From Atrina japonica (lineage: Eukaryota > Mollusca > Bivalvia > Pterioida > Pinnidae): 64,000 nucleotides of DNA. This document shows, one piece after another, positions 33,236 to 45,668 of the stretch. The stretch's first letter is position 1. Each line of letters begins with the position of its first letter. Made by a program: the position numbers and the translations under genes. Under the pieces are notes generated by a model. The model did no database searches. It was given only the letters and a program-made list of their open reading frames with translations, and had not been told where the DNA came from. The stretch is taken from the NCBI GenBank assembly GCA_030159075.1, contig BROG01000812.1, positions 186,001 to 250,000 on the forward strand, read 5' to 3'.

Positions 33236-33959
33236 AATTCTTTGATGGAAACCAAGATAATGCAAGATAGACAGAACAACCTCTAACCCACCAACCCACC
33301 CTAACAACAACAAAAATGTAAACTGGGGTTAGAAAACAACAACAAATCCTGAAGATTTTCTTTTCATTTCTCTACTAGAGATAACTGAAACTGGTACACT
33401 GTATTGTTTTTGGTCAATTTCTCATGGGAACCATACTAATTTCCCATAAATCATCTATTAACCAGTTTTATAAAGTAGAACATGTACACATAGAGAGATG
33501 AAAAGATGTAATTCTGGTGTGCATCAGAAATATAAAATTATCCTCAGGGAAAATGTGAATGGAGTACGCCATACGATGTAGTACAAACACTAGTTAAATC
33601 GGTCATATATGAAATCTGTTTGTATTTCCTGACTTAAATTATAGTTCCATTTCCTTATCTTAAATGAAAGATATAACACATATATACAGCAGAACTTTCT
33701 TGCCAGACCATATCATAAACGACCACCACCTCAAGACCAGTAATCGTAAAATCTATTTATCATCAGTTGCATAATAAGTTTCATTTTATCAAAGAATTTC
33801 TACATGTAGTTCATACCATATTCAGCTTGCCTTCCCGAGCAATGACATGGCAGAGTTGACATTTCTTTAATTTTCAAATATTAAATAACACTGCAGCAGG
33901 TATGGAAAGCTAATTAGATGTTTAAAATTATGACAAATCAAAACATTTATCTATTTATT

Positions 33960-34165
33960 TCAGCCTGACTGAGTATCACAAACAATTCTCACCAATGTGA
34001 CCCAGGTTCAATCCTAGGATTAGATGGGGGAGATTGTGAGTTGGTGTGGTGGTTGCAAAGTTGGACATGTGGGTTTTTTTTCTGGGTGCTATGGTTTCTT
34101 CCCACAGCAAGGACACACCACGCCAACATGAGAGCCAACAAGAGACATTAATGGGATGGTTCACT
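33960..34165 (+). mobile_element. tRNA-derived SINE-like repeat (fourth family)
   Basis: The B-box-like GGTTCAATCCTAGG is followed by TCTGGGTGCTATGGTTTCTTCCCACAGCAAGGACACACCACGCCAAC. The head is degraded. Confidence 0.5.
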
Positions 34166-34169
34166 CTCT

Positions 34170-35550
34170 ATCAAGTTTTATTTATAATAAAGATTAGGTT
34201 TCCCTGAATATATTCCAAAAATATTATGGTTTTCTGACAAGAAACTACCAAGATATAGTTGTTTTATTAAGGTAAAATTACGTGATGTACATCGTTCCTT
34301 TCAAGAACCACTACCAAGATAGGTAGTTTTATAGGGTTTTATTAAAACGTAAAATTACGTGACTGTACATCGTTCCTTTCATAATAAACGGTACCACAAA
34401 AAAAAACAGATTAAATCCCAGGTCAAGTTTAATTGGAATTTTTATTCCACAAACGATATTCAAAAGTTTTGGGTTATGTAGACTTATGAAAATTAAACTT
34501 AAAACAAATGCCCCCTTTAAACAGTAAAAAAAAAAGTAAAAAGGAGGGGGGGGGGGGGGATAGCATTTTGAAGAGAGAGAGAGAGGATTAAACATGTACA
34601 TTTTGAAACATTGAATTTAATGTAATCGTCATTTCAGTAATAACACCAGTGATATAAGGCTAATTATCTTGCTCCATTTCATTTTAGTTTTATTTATTAA
34701 TATTAGTAATTAATGTTCAATACACATTTGTAAAAATAACGTTACTTTTCTGCAATGCTTTTAAAAGAACTGTCTCAAACTTATTTAAACATACAGCTGA
34801 GGTTCGGAGTTCCTAGTATCGGAGACATACATAACTTGATGATAATATGTTTGTTTACAAATATTTCATTCTGAGAGTCACGTGATTTATTCACAGGGTA
34901 TTACACACAACGGCAGATTAGATCTCGCTGGGAACACAGGGAGCTAGTATTTCCATACAGCAGCGATAAAAAAGAAATACATACTAATTTGTTCAAATAA
35001 ATATAGATTTTAACACATACTTCTCTACCAAATCAATTTATTAGTTGTAACTGAAATATTAAGTATTACAAAACATGTTGTTTTTTAAAGCTATATTGTC
35101 TATTCTGGAATATCTGTAATGTACATCATGAAAACAACGCCCACAACTCCATGGCAATCAGCTAGAAAAGATTCTTGATCGTATGTAAAAAGGGGGAAGG
35201 GCGCTTATAGGGACATGGGCACTTGATGAGTGATAACTTGTTTGTCAATCATTGTACAGTAAATAAAGTTCAAACTATTCAACCTGAAATCCGCAATATT
35301 TGACCAAAATCAAAAAATTTTCAGTTTTCAAAATGAAAAATTCTCATGTTTAAATTTTCAAAATAATTTCATATTCCAACATTACATATGAACTTTTTAT
35401 TCACAAAATTTACATGTATTAGTTTTAAAACATATCATAATGCTTCGGTCTTTAAAAAAACTTAAAAGGTCAAGTTACGTAGGGTAATATTTTCCAATGT
35501 AACATTTATCTGTCATATTTATATCTTTAAGTATATAAGGTAGGATATAG
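34170..35550. other. Non-coding stretch with one local duplication
   Basis: The segment ACTACCAAGATA...AAATTACGTGATGTACATCGTTCC near 34245-34310 is repeated near 34310-34380. A G-run is at about 34545-34559. No exon found. Confidence 0.4.
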
Positions 35551-35581
35551 TGTCGGTCAAGTGTCGGTCAAGTAGCGGTCA
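35551..35581. repeat. 11-bp tandem repeat, 3 copies
   Basis: GTGTCGGTCAA units; the third has GTAGCGGTCAC. Confidence 0.8.
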
Positions 35582-35814
35582 CTTAATTATACTTCACATG
35601 TACACCTTTGTGACAAAAATAAACAGATGTTGACAGACCAAAATGTCGTAAATTTTGCCTCTATGACCGGTATGCCAATATAAACTTCTGTTACAAATCT
35701 TTTGGGAAGTTCTAATGAGACCACTAGCAATGAATATAATTAAGGACTCTTTGATTCTCTCCAATTTTGGCCATTCAAAGATCTCACTTTCTGATCTAAA
35801 AAGGTTATTCAAAG

Positions 35815-35840
35815 CACACACACACACACACACACACACA

Positions 35841-35905
<65 letters not shown>
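35815..35905. repeat. (CA)n-(TA)n compound microsatellite
   Basis: About 13 CA followed by about 31 AT dinucleotides. Confidence 0.98.
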
Positions 35906-35908
<3 letters not shown>

Positions 35909-36474
35909 GCAATTTTTCCTGCTTTGAAAGATAAGGTCACAAATTTTCCAAATTTGACCGATATTCACAACCTTCCATGTATAACATATTCCTTAATATT
36001 TGAAAATCAAAACAAAGCTTTTGCTAATGATCGAGATGTAGTATTTTGAGAATATAAACAGTTTTTTTCATTTTATAACTGTATTTCTAACTCTATATTC
36101 TAGGGGGAGGGAATGTGGCCATTTTTAGACAGGGAATGGGACCTTTGGACAGTCCCAAAATGAGAGAAATCTAACATCTGGCTGATTTACATGAAAAGAA
36201 ATGATTTTTACATGGTAATGACTTTACACAAAAAAGCCACACCCTTGGTCAGAATCCCATGCCCAGGGGTAATAATTTTACCACTTTTGGAAAGTCTGTT
36301 TGTAATAATAATTGGTTTATATACACTTTTGTTTTTTTTATGTCACAAACATAAGATGATTTTTGTTCTGTTAAAAATTTTCCTTGTCCTCTGAAGATGT
36401 CAGTTAAGGGGGGAAAAAATGACAGTTTTTGTTTCCTTTACCAAGTGATTTTACATACCAAATAAGTTTTTTAA

Positions 36475-36718
36475 GGGTCAGTATACATCTTACCATCAAG
36501 TAAAAGGCCCCATTCCCAATGACAAGATGTGACATTTTCCCTCATTTTAGACCGTATGGGTCAGTACACATCTTACCGTCAAGTAAAAGGCCCCATTCCC
36601 AATGACAAGATGTGACATTTTCCCTAATTTTAGGCCGTATGGGTCAGTGCACATCCTACCGTTCAGTATGAGGCCCCATTCCCAATGACAAGATGTGACA
36701 TTTTCCCTAATTTCTGGT
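36475..36718. repeat. 83-bp tandem repeat, 3 copies
   Basis: Units start GGGTCAGTATACATC at 36475, 36558 and 36641. Each holds GGCCCCATTCCCAATGACAA. Confidence 0.93.
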
Positions 36719-36898
36719 CAAAATACTCCAATGTTTTTATCTTGGTGACATAAGGAGTTTCTCCCAAGGTTCACATATTTTCCCTCTTTTCAATGGGGAA
36801 AAATTCTCTTGTCAACCCCTAGGGTATTGACAAGCCACACCTGATATGATGTCAAGTCACAATACAAATTACGATGTAGAACATCTGTGGCTTATAGA

Positions 36899-37590
36899 GT
36901 ACATTACATAGTTATGTCAGACTTGACAAAGATCTGCGTAGATATACATAGACATATACATTACATAGTTATGTCAGACTTGACAAAGATCTGCGTAGAT
37001 ATACATAGACATGTACATTACATAGTTATGTCAGACTTGACAAAGATCTGCGTAGATATACATAGGCATGTACATTACATAGTTATGTCAGACTTGACAA
37101 AGATCTGCGTAGATATACATAGACATGTACATTACATAGTTATGTCAGACTTGACAAAGATCTGCGTAGATATACATAGGCATGTACATTACATAGTTAT
37201 GTCAGACTTGACAAAGATCTGCGTAGATATACATAGGCATGTACATTACATAGTTATGTCAGACTTGACAAAGATCTGCGTAGATATACATAGGCATGTA
37301 CATTACATAGTTATGTCAGACTTGACAAAGATCTGCGTAGATATACATAGGCATGTACATTACATAGTTATGTCAGACTTGACAAAGATCTGCGTAGATA
37401 TACATAGGCATGTACATTACATAGTTATGTCAGACTTGACAAAGATCTGCGTAGATATACATAGGCATGTACATTACATACTTATGTCAGACTTGACAAA
37501 GATCTGCGTAGATATACATAGACAGGTACATTACATAGTTATGTCAGACTTGACAAAGATCTGCGTAGATATACATAGGCATGTTCATTA
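36899..37590. repeat. 57-bp minisatellite, 12 copies, open for 236 codons
   Basis: The unit starts GTACATTACATAGTTATGTC and varies at one A/G site (ATAGACATG versus ATAGGCATG). 57 is 19 codons, so one plus-strand frame stays open for 236 codons, repeating a 19-residue word containing MSDLTKICVD. No splice sites, flanking exon or signal peptide support a gene, so I call it a minisatellite. Confidence 0.95.
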
Positions 37591-37840
37591 TGCGTAGATC
37601 TACATAAACATGTATTTAAGACATGGGAGAAAAATAATCAATCCCTACCTTGAGACAAGCTCAGGTTTGTCATTCAAGAATCTTACCCTCTGATTGAGAT
37701 TCCTGATGTCATACCCTCAAGGTTGGGTAGATTCTATCAATCTTCTGTACCATAATTAATAATAACAACAACAAAACAAATGTAGGTGAATTTTCTTCAG
37801 CAAGTAAGATCCAAAGCAAGCATTGTAAATTTGAACAAAT

Positions 37841-37931
37841 TTACTTCTCACTCCCATGAAAAACAATGGACTCTTCTGTAAAACAATGCCTTGGACCAGT
37901 CCAAATGTGCCTTTAGGGGTGAATAAGTTTG
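37841..37931 (+). mobile_element. Family M foldback copy
   Basis: Left arm diverged (TTACTTCTCACTCCCATGA); core and right arm typical. Confidence 0.75.
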
Positions 37932-38699
37932 ACACCAAAATATCAGAGAAAGAGAGATACTACAATGAGTGTTATCATGTTTATCTGAGTGGAGTTAGTT
38001 TATTTTTTAAAATTTTAAAAGACATGAGGTTTACCAGTGTCTTTTCAAATTTTTAAAATTAACTAGTAAGAATTAGATAAACAAAATACTCAACTTACAA
38101 GAGTTGTTGAATCTGTGTTTACCATAACTGAAAACTTTTTAAGTGGTATGGAACATGTATATTAGCCTACATCACATCTAAACACCATCATCGGGCTTGG
38201 ACTCTCATGATCGCTTCAAACCTGTACCTCGCTTCAATCTTCCCCAGATTACATCAATATGTAGACCTGTAGGAAATCTGACAATGTTTGAGACTTTAAT
38301 AATGGACCCCTTTCCCTCCATTTATTTTATCTCCAACAACTGGAAGGATGCAACTTCAAGAACAAAAATTTTCATTACAGTAGTAGTGTAGTCTCAACTA
38401 TGAGCCAAAGTTCATGTTCCTTTTCGACCAATGAAAATGCTCACAGTGTATTAACCACGTGTGGTTAACACAAAAACTTTAAAACAAATGTGTTTCCGTT
38501 TAATCAGCTGATTTTTCATGGTTTAACCATACGTGTTATGATAGACAATAAATATAGTTCGATTTTTCCCCAATTTGTAGAAAATATCATGAAATTCACA
38601 ATTGGAAAGGTAGATAGACCCGTTTCTGTAAACAGGAAAAAAAAGCATTCAAATGTGAAGGAAATCAGCCCAATGTTTTCTAAGGATTTGGAAGAAAAT

Positions 38700-38791
38700 G
38701 TTAATGCACCAACCCCTGAAAAATATTGGACTCTTCTGTAATTCAATGACTTGGACCAGTCCAAATGTGTCTTTAAGGGTAAATTGGTTAA
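38700..38791 (+). mobile_element. Family M foldback copy
   Basis: TTAATGCACCAACCCCTGA to CTTTAAGGGTAAATTGGTTAA. Confidence 0.78.
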
Positions 38792-39317
38792 TAAACTGGT
38801 AAATAAACAGAATGATGAACATGGTGCAACTGTTGGAATAAAGGGTGGTTTATAGCTCCAAGTCTTTCACTTGACCTAAAAAACTTGGGTGGAGATTTTG
38901 CCAAGAAGATTAAAAATGCCCGTGAAATTGTTAAAACATGACTTCTTTCTGAAGTACTGTTAAAAAAAAACAGTAGCAAATATGTGTCTAGTAGAATTTA
39001 CCTAAATGCACTTGGATGCAAAATAGAAGAAAAATAAAAAGAGAGTGATAAAAGATTACGTAGTTCAACTCAGTTGGGGCTTTATACAGTTTGGCAGCAA
39101 ACATAGAAATTGCTCAGTGTTAAGACGAAGGTTTCATAATTTGGTTTATTCTTGTCAGAAAAATAGGTCATTAACAGCTTTGGAAATGGTTACCTCATAG
39201 ACAGCATAGATCTAAAGCAGTTGATGTTTTGTAATGCCTTCAGGCATACATGTACATTAGCCAAGGTTCTGGAAGTTGATGGAACCTTGGATAAGAATAT
39301 CTTGAGGTGCTCTAACC

Positions 39318-39520
39318 ATAGTTCATGTGTCCATGTAACCAGTTTACATGTCCAAGTAACCACAGTTTGTGTCCACGTGACCACAGTTTGTATGTCCAAG
39401 TAACCAATGACAGTGTGTCCAAGTAACCACAAAAAACATGCCCAAGTAACCACAGACATCTCCTTAGTTCATGAGTCTATTTAGTAACCACAGGTAATGT
39501 GTCCGCCCAAATAACCACAG
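39318..39520. repeat. About 20-30-bp irregular tandem repeat
   Basis: About seven copies of GTCCAAGTAACCACAG-type words with variable spacers. Confidence 0.8.
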
Positions 39521-40287
39521 ATCTGGACTATTAGGTACAGGAGTGTTGCTTTAAGTGGTTCAAACTTAATTGACAAATGTCAGTTGCGGTTAATTCAAAG
39601 TGACTTGTACGTGGAAACATTGTTTTGAAGAAGATTTAGCAATATAGGGAGCTTGGCATCGACACAGGACACTTGTACTGGGCAGGTTTCTCAATGTTCC
39701 GGAAGTACCGGTAGAACATAAACGAGACTGACAAGTTGTAAAATACGTTTATCCTAAATAAAAAATTCGTTTTTTTTTTAATTCTGAAATTCATCATTTT
39801 TTGTTTCTGATCAGTTTCAGACCTACCATTTAAAAACATTGTTTCCTTGAGAAAATCAGAGTTGTGAATTCAGTCTTTTGACAGTGTCTGCAAAGAAAAC
39901 TGTTGAATCATGGGAAGGAACCCAGGTGCCAGTCTTTCCACGAAGGACACCTTACCTTTGGTGAAACGGACATGTACTCGCTAGTCTGTTACAGTGAATG
40001 GTAAGAGCCCATAATTTTGTTCAACGTTCTGTCAATGTCTGATGATCACAAGAACTCTTTGATATTCTCTGGAGGAAGCCATTCAAAGGCTTCATTTTCA
40101 ACTTTAAGAGATTACCTATTTCCCAATACAATAGTATGCTGTTAAAATGCGTAAAAAGTAAAATTATGAATTATTAAAAAAAAAAATTAAATTCAGTGGT
40201 ACATGTAAATAAAAGTTCGGACCCAAAAGCTTGAATCCAAACATTAGTATCGCCACTTTATCATAAGGATGATTGTATTTTTGATAC

Positions 40288-40452
40288 AGTAAAACCTGCT
40301 ATAGCGGTCACCTCTATAAAGGCCAGTTTTGAAAAGTACCATGACTTCATACTGCAATTAAATTGAACCTGTGTATAAGGGCCACCTGCACATAAAGTTC
40401 ACTATTTTCTGGTCCCTTGGATGCCTCCTATATATATAGGTTTTACTATACT
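40288..40452 (+). repeat. Interspersed repeat with CCTGCTATAGCGGTCACC motif
   Basis: CAGTAAAACCTGCTATAGCGG...TATATATAGGTTTTACTATA: the ends are inverted copies of each other (AGTAAAACCT / AGGTTTTACT). Related to 23586-23735. Confidence 0.55.
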
Positions 40453-40511
40453 TATAAAGTATAATTTTGTAATTTTTAGCCAAACTGACATGGCCTGGCC
40501 CCATTCCAAAA

Positions 40512-40610
40512 TTAACGCATTAACTCCTGAGAAAAATGGACTCTTCTTTCAATCAATGACTTTGACTAGTCCAAATGTGTATTTGGGGTAAATGGGGTAA
40601 ATGGGGTAAG
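40512..40610 (+). mobile_element. Family M foldback copy
   Basis: Right arm extended by a small GGGGTAAAT duplication. Confidence 0.72.
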
Positions 40611-40711
40611 GTTTAACAGCACAAGATCATCAACATCTAATGTTTCAGAGTTATACAAATATGTTTCAAATAAAACAGAAGACTATATGTTTGAGATCTT
40701 GTGTCATCTGC

Positions 40712-41193
40712 GTTGTTGTTGTTGTTTTGTTGTTGTTTAATGTCCCACTCAAAAATCTGTCATTCATATGGAGACGTCACAAGATGCCGGTGAAGGGCTT
40801 CAAATTTTGGCGTATTCTCAGCACTTAATTGGCCATTGAGCAGTGAGGGTTCTTTAACATGCCGACACCTACTGTGACACGGTTACCTCGGTTTTTACTA
40901 TGTGCCGACACCAAGTGTGACACGGGACCTCAGTTTTTACTAAGTGCCGACACCTACTGTAACACGGGACATCAGTTTTTACTACGTGCCGACACCTACT
41001 GTGACACGGGACCTCAGTTTTTACTACTAGTCGACACCTACTGTGACATGGGACCTTGGTTTTTACTACTAGTCGACACCTACTGTAACACGGGACCTCA
41101 GTTTTTACTACTAGTCGACACCTCTGTACACGGGACCTCAGTTTTTATGGTCTCAATTAACCAAAGGACAGAAAAGTCAGCCGCCTGTTATCT
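40712..41193 (-). mobile_element. SINE-A copy with internally amplified core
   Basis: Tail (GTTGTTTAATGTCCCACTC, AGACGTCACAAGATGCCGG) is followed by seven tandem copies of a 42-bp core segment at 40859-41148. A short remainder of the core (GGTCTCAATTAACCAAAGGACAG) follows. The head is lost. Confidence 0.85.
40859..41148. repeat. 42-bp minisatellite born inside a SINE, 7 copies
   Basis: Unit GTGCCGACACCTACTGTGAC, then ACGGGACCTCAGTTTTTACTA. The first copies keep GTGCCG, while the last three read AGTCG, a sign of stepwise growth. A 114-codon open frame through it is repeat-driven. Confidence 0.93.
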
Positions 41194-41204
41194 ATGTAAA
41201 TAAA

Positions 41205-42505
41205 ATTTTAGTTTTTGTTTACTTCTCCCTAAAAAGAGAAAGAAAATCCCCATAATGCTTAATAAGGATCTAAGCAATTGAATATCCATTTACAACAATA
41301 TCTTATACATCATCAAGCAAGATAATTTATTTCCAAAAACAGGTCTTCTTGATTAATGTTGAAAACTCAAATGAATTTTAATATGAATACATGTACTTTA
41401 CTATAATTATGCTCTGTTTTGAAAGCTTTTCAGCAAACCTCTTTTGATCTTCCTGTTACCAATAGCTAAAGAACAATGTCAACACAGCTAATGGAAATTT
41501 ACATGCAAACGTTTACAATAAACATTTACCTATCAAATTTACTCCTTTAAGTACATAAGCAGTGAAGTGAGATTTGATATTTAAATAATTTGCCATATTT
41601 AAAGGTACTCTCTCAGACTTTCAAAAAATTCTATGTAATTACATATTTTGTTTAAGATATGATAAAATGTTTGTATACACTAACAATTCTTATTCAATGT
41701 ACATTTATTATTTTCAAAATTGACCATTTGAGAACATTACATGAACTGTATAATACCTGAGCAGGGTGCAGGCATCTTAGTTACTGATTGTTGCAAGTCC
41801 ATTTTGCAAAGTAAATTCTATGTGTTAATGAATCAATATATGTCACATACCAGAAATTACAAACTTTAACCGAAATCTTAACCATGCATTAGATAGCTTC
41901 ACCAAAGGGTGGGGGTGGTACTAGTGGTCAACAGTTACAAGTCTGACTAAGGCCAATGCAAGTATCACCTAATAAATTTCTGACACTAGATTAGTCAAAG
42001 TTAATACAAGATTCAGGCCCTCAGTTTAACGATTGTGACACAGACAACATTGTACCTCACCATTACAACACTTATCTCCAGTTTCTGGCACTTTCATGAT
42101 AATTACCTCCCCCTCCCCCTACAGCAAACTCAGATAATGATATTTTTAAGTTAACAGAACCAAAATTTTCATTTATTCCAAATTTAACTGTATAATTCAA
42201 AGAAATGTGATAATTATATCTTTGATATTAATGAAACTCATTGAATTTTAAGATCCATAAAATGGCCTATACAAAAATATTAAACCACAAGTTTCTCTTT
42301 ATCATCCAGAGGGGAGTACCCCCTCCCAAACCTTATCTCCTTTAGTTCCATAAAACAGGTAGAATTTAGCATTTCTGTCCCACTAGTCAGTCGGATTAGT
42401 TGGAAACAAATTTTACCAGTCCTTTGGCAAATTCACTAGCACTAAAGTGTTACAACGAATTATCAATTTGGCATGTGTTTACTGAAATGGTACCAGAATT
42501 ACCTA
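41205..42505. other. Non-coding AT-rich stretch
   Basis: No exon or clear family. TCTTTATCATCCAGAGGGGAGTACCCCCTCCCAAACC (about 42295-42335) recurs diverged at 43740-43780 and 43835-43870, so a dispersed repeat is present. Confidence 0.4.
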
Positions 42506-42509
42506 CATT

Positions 42510-43073
42510 CAGGGGTTGCACTGGGCTTTGCCAATGTCGCAAATGGCAATTTTTTATTTCAATTGGCGACAAAAAATTGCTACTGGTGTTATATCTGGAG
42601 CCTCAACACGATACACTATACAGTGTAATGGAATTGATGCATCTTTTACACTTTAAATATTTTATTTCAATTACATAATATTTTGAACACAGACAATAAT
42701 GTCTAAATCTAATTCATTGAATTGAATAAAATAAATTGATTGTAATGGCAGTTAACACAGTCATATAACATCAATAATCTCCTTTTTTTTAAATTTTTTT
42801 TTTGGACTTTGAATCTGGCTCCAAAAATTGGAAACTGGCAACAGATTTTGACAACTTGTGATTTTTTTTTTTTTTTTTTTTGCACCACAATTTTTTCCAA
42901 CCAGCACAACTCCTTAGGAAAAATTAGACAAGTCATTTTACAGGGTTAGAAATTGTATTTTCTCTATACATGTACATGGTACTGGACTGGCTCCAAATTT
43001 TTAAACTGGCAACAAAAAATTACAACTGGCGATTTTTCTGGCGACAAGATTTTTTGAGCCAGAGGAAACCCTG
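42510..43073. mobile_element. Mosaic of CAGGG-ended non-autonomous element fragments
   Basis: Starts CAGGGGTTGCACTGGGC and ends GCCAGAGGAAACCCTG, inverted hAT-style CAGGG ends. Inside are repeated, inverted words such as AACTGGCAACAAAAAATT and ATTGGCGACAAAAAATT. No matching 8-bp flanks were seen, so boundaries are uncertain. Confidence 0.45.
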
Positions 43074-43261
43074 AAGTTATAATTTTTTTGTGTTTTATAT
43101 TCTAATGAGTCAAGGCAACTCTGATCATCTAAGTTTAAGTTTCAGATTAAGTAAATCTGGTTCTATATACATTATACACTTTCATTAAACATTGCACATG
43201 TTCATATTGCATATTGTTCATACAGATTTTTTTCTACTAGTCAATCAGTCTAGCTGAAGCA

Positions 43262-43649
43262 CAGGGGCTGAAAATTTTCTTTCAGCTGCTTGAGTCCAGG
43301 ACTTTTTTGCTAAATTTTGCCTCAGTTCGGTCCTCTAACATAAACTTATGGGTCGAATAACAATAAATCTAAGTCAGAGTTTTAATATAAACAATCAATA
43401 CAAATAACATTTATCATAGGTGGGAACACAAAATTAAATAAACCAAAAACTTCTAAAATCATATGAGAAAATGACAATTTAACTTTAAAAAGGAAACAAA
43501 TAAAATTCAGAAAGATAGAAGCTGACAGAATAGTCATTCATTGATTCAGATTTGTTAGGTCCTTGGACCCACACAGCAAGAGAATGACAGAGTCCGAAAG
43601 TAAAAAATGTAGGTCCTGGACCTCGGACTTGAGGAATTTTCAGCCCCTG
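43262..43649. mobile_element. Non-autonomous hAT-like element, 388 bp
   Basis: Inverted ends CAGGGGCTGAAAATTTTC and GAATTTTCAGCCCCTG. Flanks CTGAAGCA and CCGCAGCA agree at 6 of 8 positions, consistent with an aged 8-bp target duplication. No coding capacity. Confidence 0.6.
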
Positions 43650-43927
43650 CCGCAGCAAAAGTTACTAGTCTCAGACTGGTGGACCACTGCTAATTTCAAA
43701 CCCTGTAAAATGGCAGATACTATACATTTACACCAAAGGTTTCTCTTTATTATTCAGAGGGGAGCACCCTCTCCCAAACCCTCACTCCTTTAGATCCACA
43801 AAATGGTAGATACCACATTTTTAAACTACAGGTTTCTCTTTATTATTCAGAGAGGAACACCCCTCCCAAACCCTCCTTTCCACTTTGCAACCCCAATCTT
43901 TAAGTGCTTCTTAGGTACTCTTAGGTA

Positions 43928-44180
43928 ATTTTACACATTCCTTTTGGAATGAGGCCTGGGCCTCTTAAATTGGGGATATATGCAACATTTTATTGAAATT
44001 GGTAATTCTTACCATAAATGCATAAAACTGTTTGAAAATACAAGAATCTCTTCATAAATCATTATTATGGTACATGTATTTGACTTCAGTTGGGAAATTT
44101 TGACTGCAAATTGGTAAAAAATGCATTTTTTTCTTCTCTTTTTGGGGGATTGGGGCCTTATATTGGCCTCTTACAACAGG
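43928..44180 (+). repeat. Interspersed repeat (copy 2 of 2)
   Basis: ATTCCTTTTGGAATGAGGCCTGGGCC to GGGGATTGGGGCCTTATATTGGCC; colinear with 30172-30385. Confidence 0.72.
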
Positions 44181-44925
44181 GTGAAGAATCCCTGAAACTT
44201 GATGATAGAAAAAGTAATAAATAAAATTCTATGAACTTTGGTGAAAGGGTCTTTAAAATGAGAGCAAAATAAAAACAATATTTGACCTCGACAAGCTATT
44301 AGGAGTAAAAAAAAAAATACCTTGATTTGGCCATTACAAAGGCATATCAAAAAGTATTATGCGAGATAAGAATTGCATACCTATTTTACGCTATACAATT
44401 AAAAGCCACTTGGTCAAATATTAAGCTACCGATTACAGGTATTGATACAATTCGGACCAAGAAATGCCAATCCTATAAGCCTACACATAAATCTTTTGAA
44501 ATCTCTTTTGAGATTTAGCACGAACACTTAACCTGAATGGTATAAACGATATAAATATTTAGTATTGTAATCGTATCAATATTTTATAAGTTACCGAGTC
44601 AATTGTAATTGATTATGTAATGTACTATTTTTCTGTTATTAAACTCCAACTAAAAATATCCATTGACAAAACTAGAGATGGCCGAGTCAATATTTGTTTA
44701 GAAATACAATAAAAGTAAAAAGTAAAGATATGTCCCCGTCCCCTCCCCTTCATCATTGATATTTTTTTTTTTTGCAAAGGGGGGGAGGACATAGAAATTG
44801 TTGAAAATGCATGAAAGCCTTGTAAAGAAATAAACCGGACAATTGCAAGTAGCTGGTGCATAAACAGATCAAAGACATCTATGAATGAGATCCAACTCTC
44901 TTCAACTAGAGCACCACATTATGGA

Positions 44926-45013
44926 TTAACTCATTGACCCCTAAAAAACAATGGACTCTTCTGTAAATCAATGACGGACCAATCCAAATGTGTCTTAAGG
45001 GGTGAATGAGTTA
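44926..45013 (+). mobile_element. Family M foldback copy
   Basis: TTAACTCATTGACCCCTAAAAA to CTTAAGGGGTGAATGAGTTA. Its left arm is closest to being the exact complement of the right arm. Confidence 0.82.
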
Positions 45014-45127
45014 GAACCCTACAAACATGCAGACAATTTTCTCATCTAAAAAATATAAAAATATTTTGCACTACATGTATCAGAGTTCTAGTAGCTTTCT
45101 CGGTACCACTCTTACAAGTTAAACGAA

Positions 45128-45256
45128 AGCCAGCTTGGCTCAGTCGGTAGCGCGCTTGACTCTTGATCGTGAGGTTTCCTTATTCCTTAGTGACTCTCCT
45201 TATGAGTAAAAGATTCTTGAGTTGGACATTAAACAACAATAAACAAACAAGTTAAA
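45128..45256 (+). mobile_element. SINE-A copy, internally deleted
   Basis: Clean head GGCTCAGTCGGTAGCGCGCTTGACTCTTGATCGTGAGG, then directly the tail GTAAAAGATTCTTGAGTTGGAC and AAACAACAATAAACAAAC. Confidence 0.85.
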
Positions 45257-45380
45257 CAATAATACCTGGAGATATGTTTCACACCTTTCCCAGGTGTAAA
45301 ATCATAAATCAACTAAAGATGATCCATCCACTTAATATCACATGACCTGGTATCGTATGGTCAAATTTCATCCCTTATGG

Positions 45381-45668
45381 CCCTGTGGACCAGGTACATG
45401 TAGGCTAAATATTAGATCAAGACTTTTGCCCTGTGGACCAGGTACATGTAAACTAAATATTAGATCAAGATTTTTGCCCTGTGGACCAGGTACATGTAAA
45501 CTAAATATTAGATCAAGACTTTTGCCCTGTGGACCAGGTACATGTAAACTAAATATTAGATCAAGACTTTTGCCCTGTGGACCAGGTACATGTAAACTAA
45601 ATATTAGATCAAGACTTTTGCCCTGTGGACCAGGTACATGTAAACTAAATATTAGATCAAGACTTTTT
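45381..45668. repeat. 48-bp minisatellite, 6 copies, open on both strands
   Basis: The unit starts CCCTGTGGACCAGGTACATG. As 48 is 16 codons, open frames of more than 100 codons run on both strands. No other coding evidence. Confidence 0.95.

Noticed and set aside
34950..34985. Minus-strand MYFFFIAAVW considered as a signal peptide
   Set aside because: Hydrophobic stretch too short and stops almost at once; no phase-1 donor.
36887..37597. 236-codon open frame
   Set aside because: Entirely a 57-bp tandem repeat; no splice, homology or composition evidence for a gene.
42941..43705. Single outer transposon bounded by CAGGGTTAGAAATT and its complement-like AATTTCAAACCCTG
   Set aside because: It would overlap, not nest with, 42510-43073, and its flanks do not form a direct repeat.
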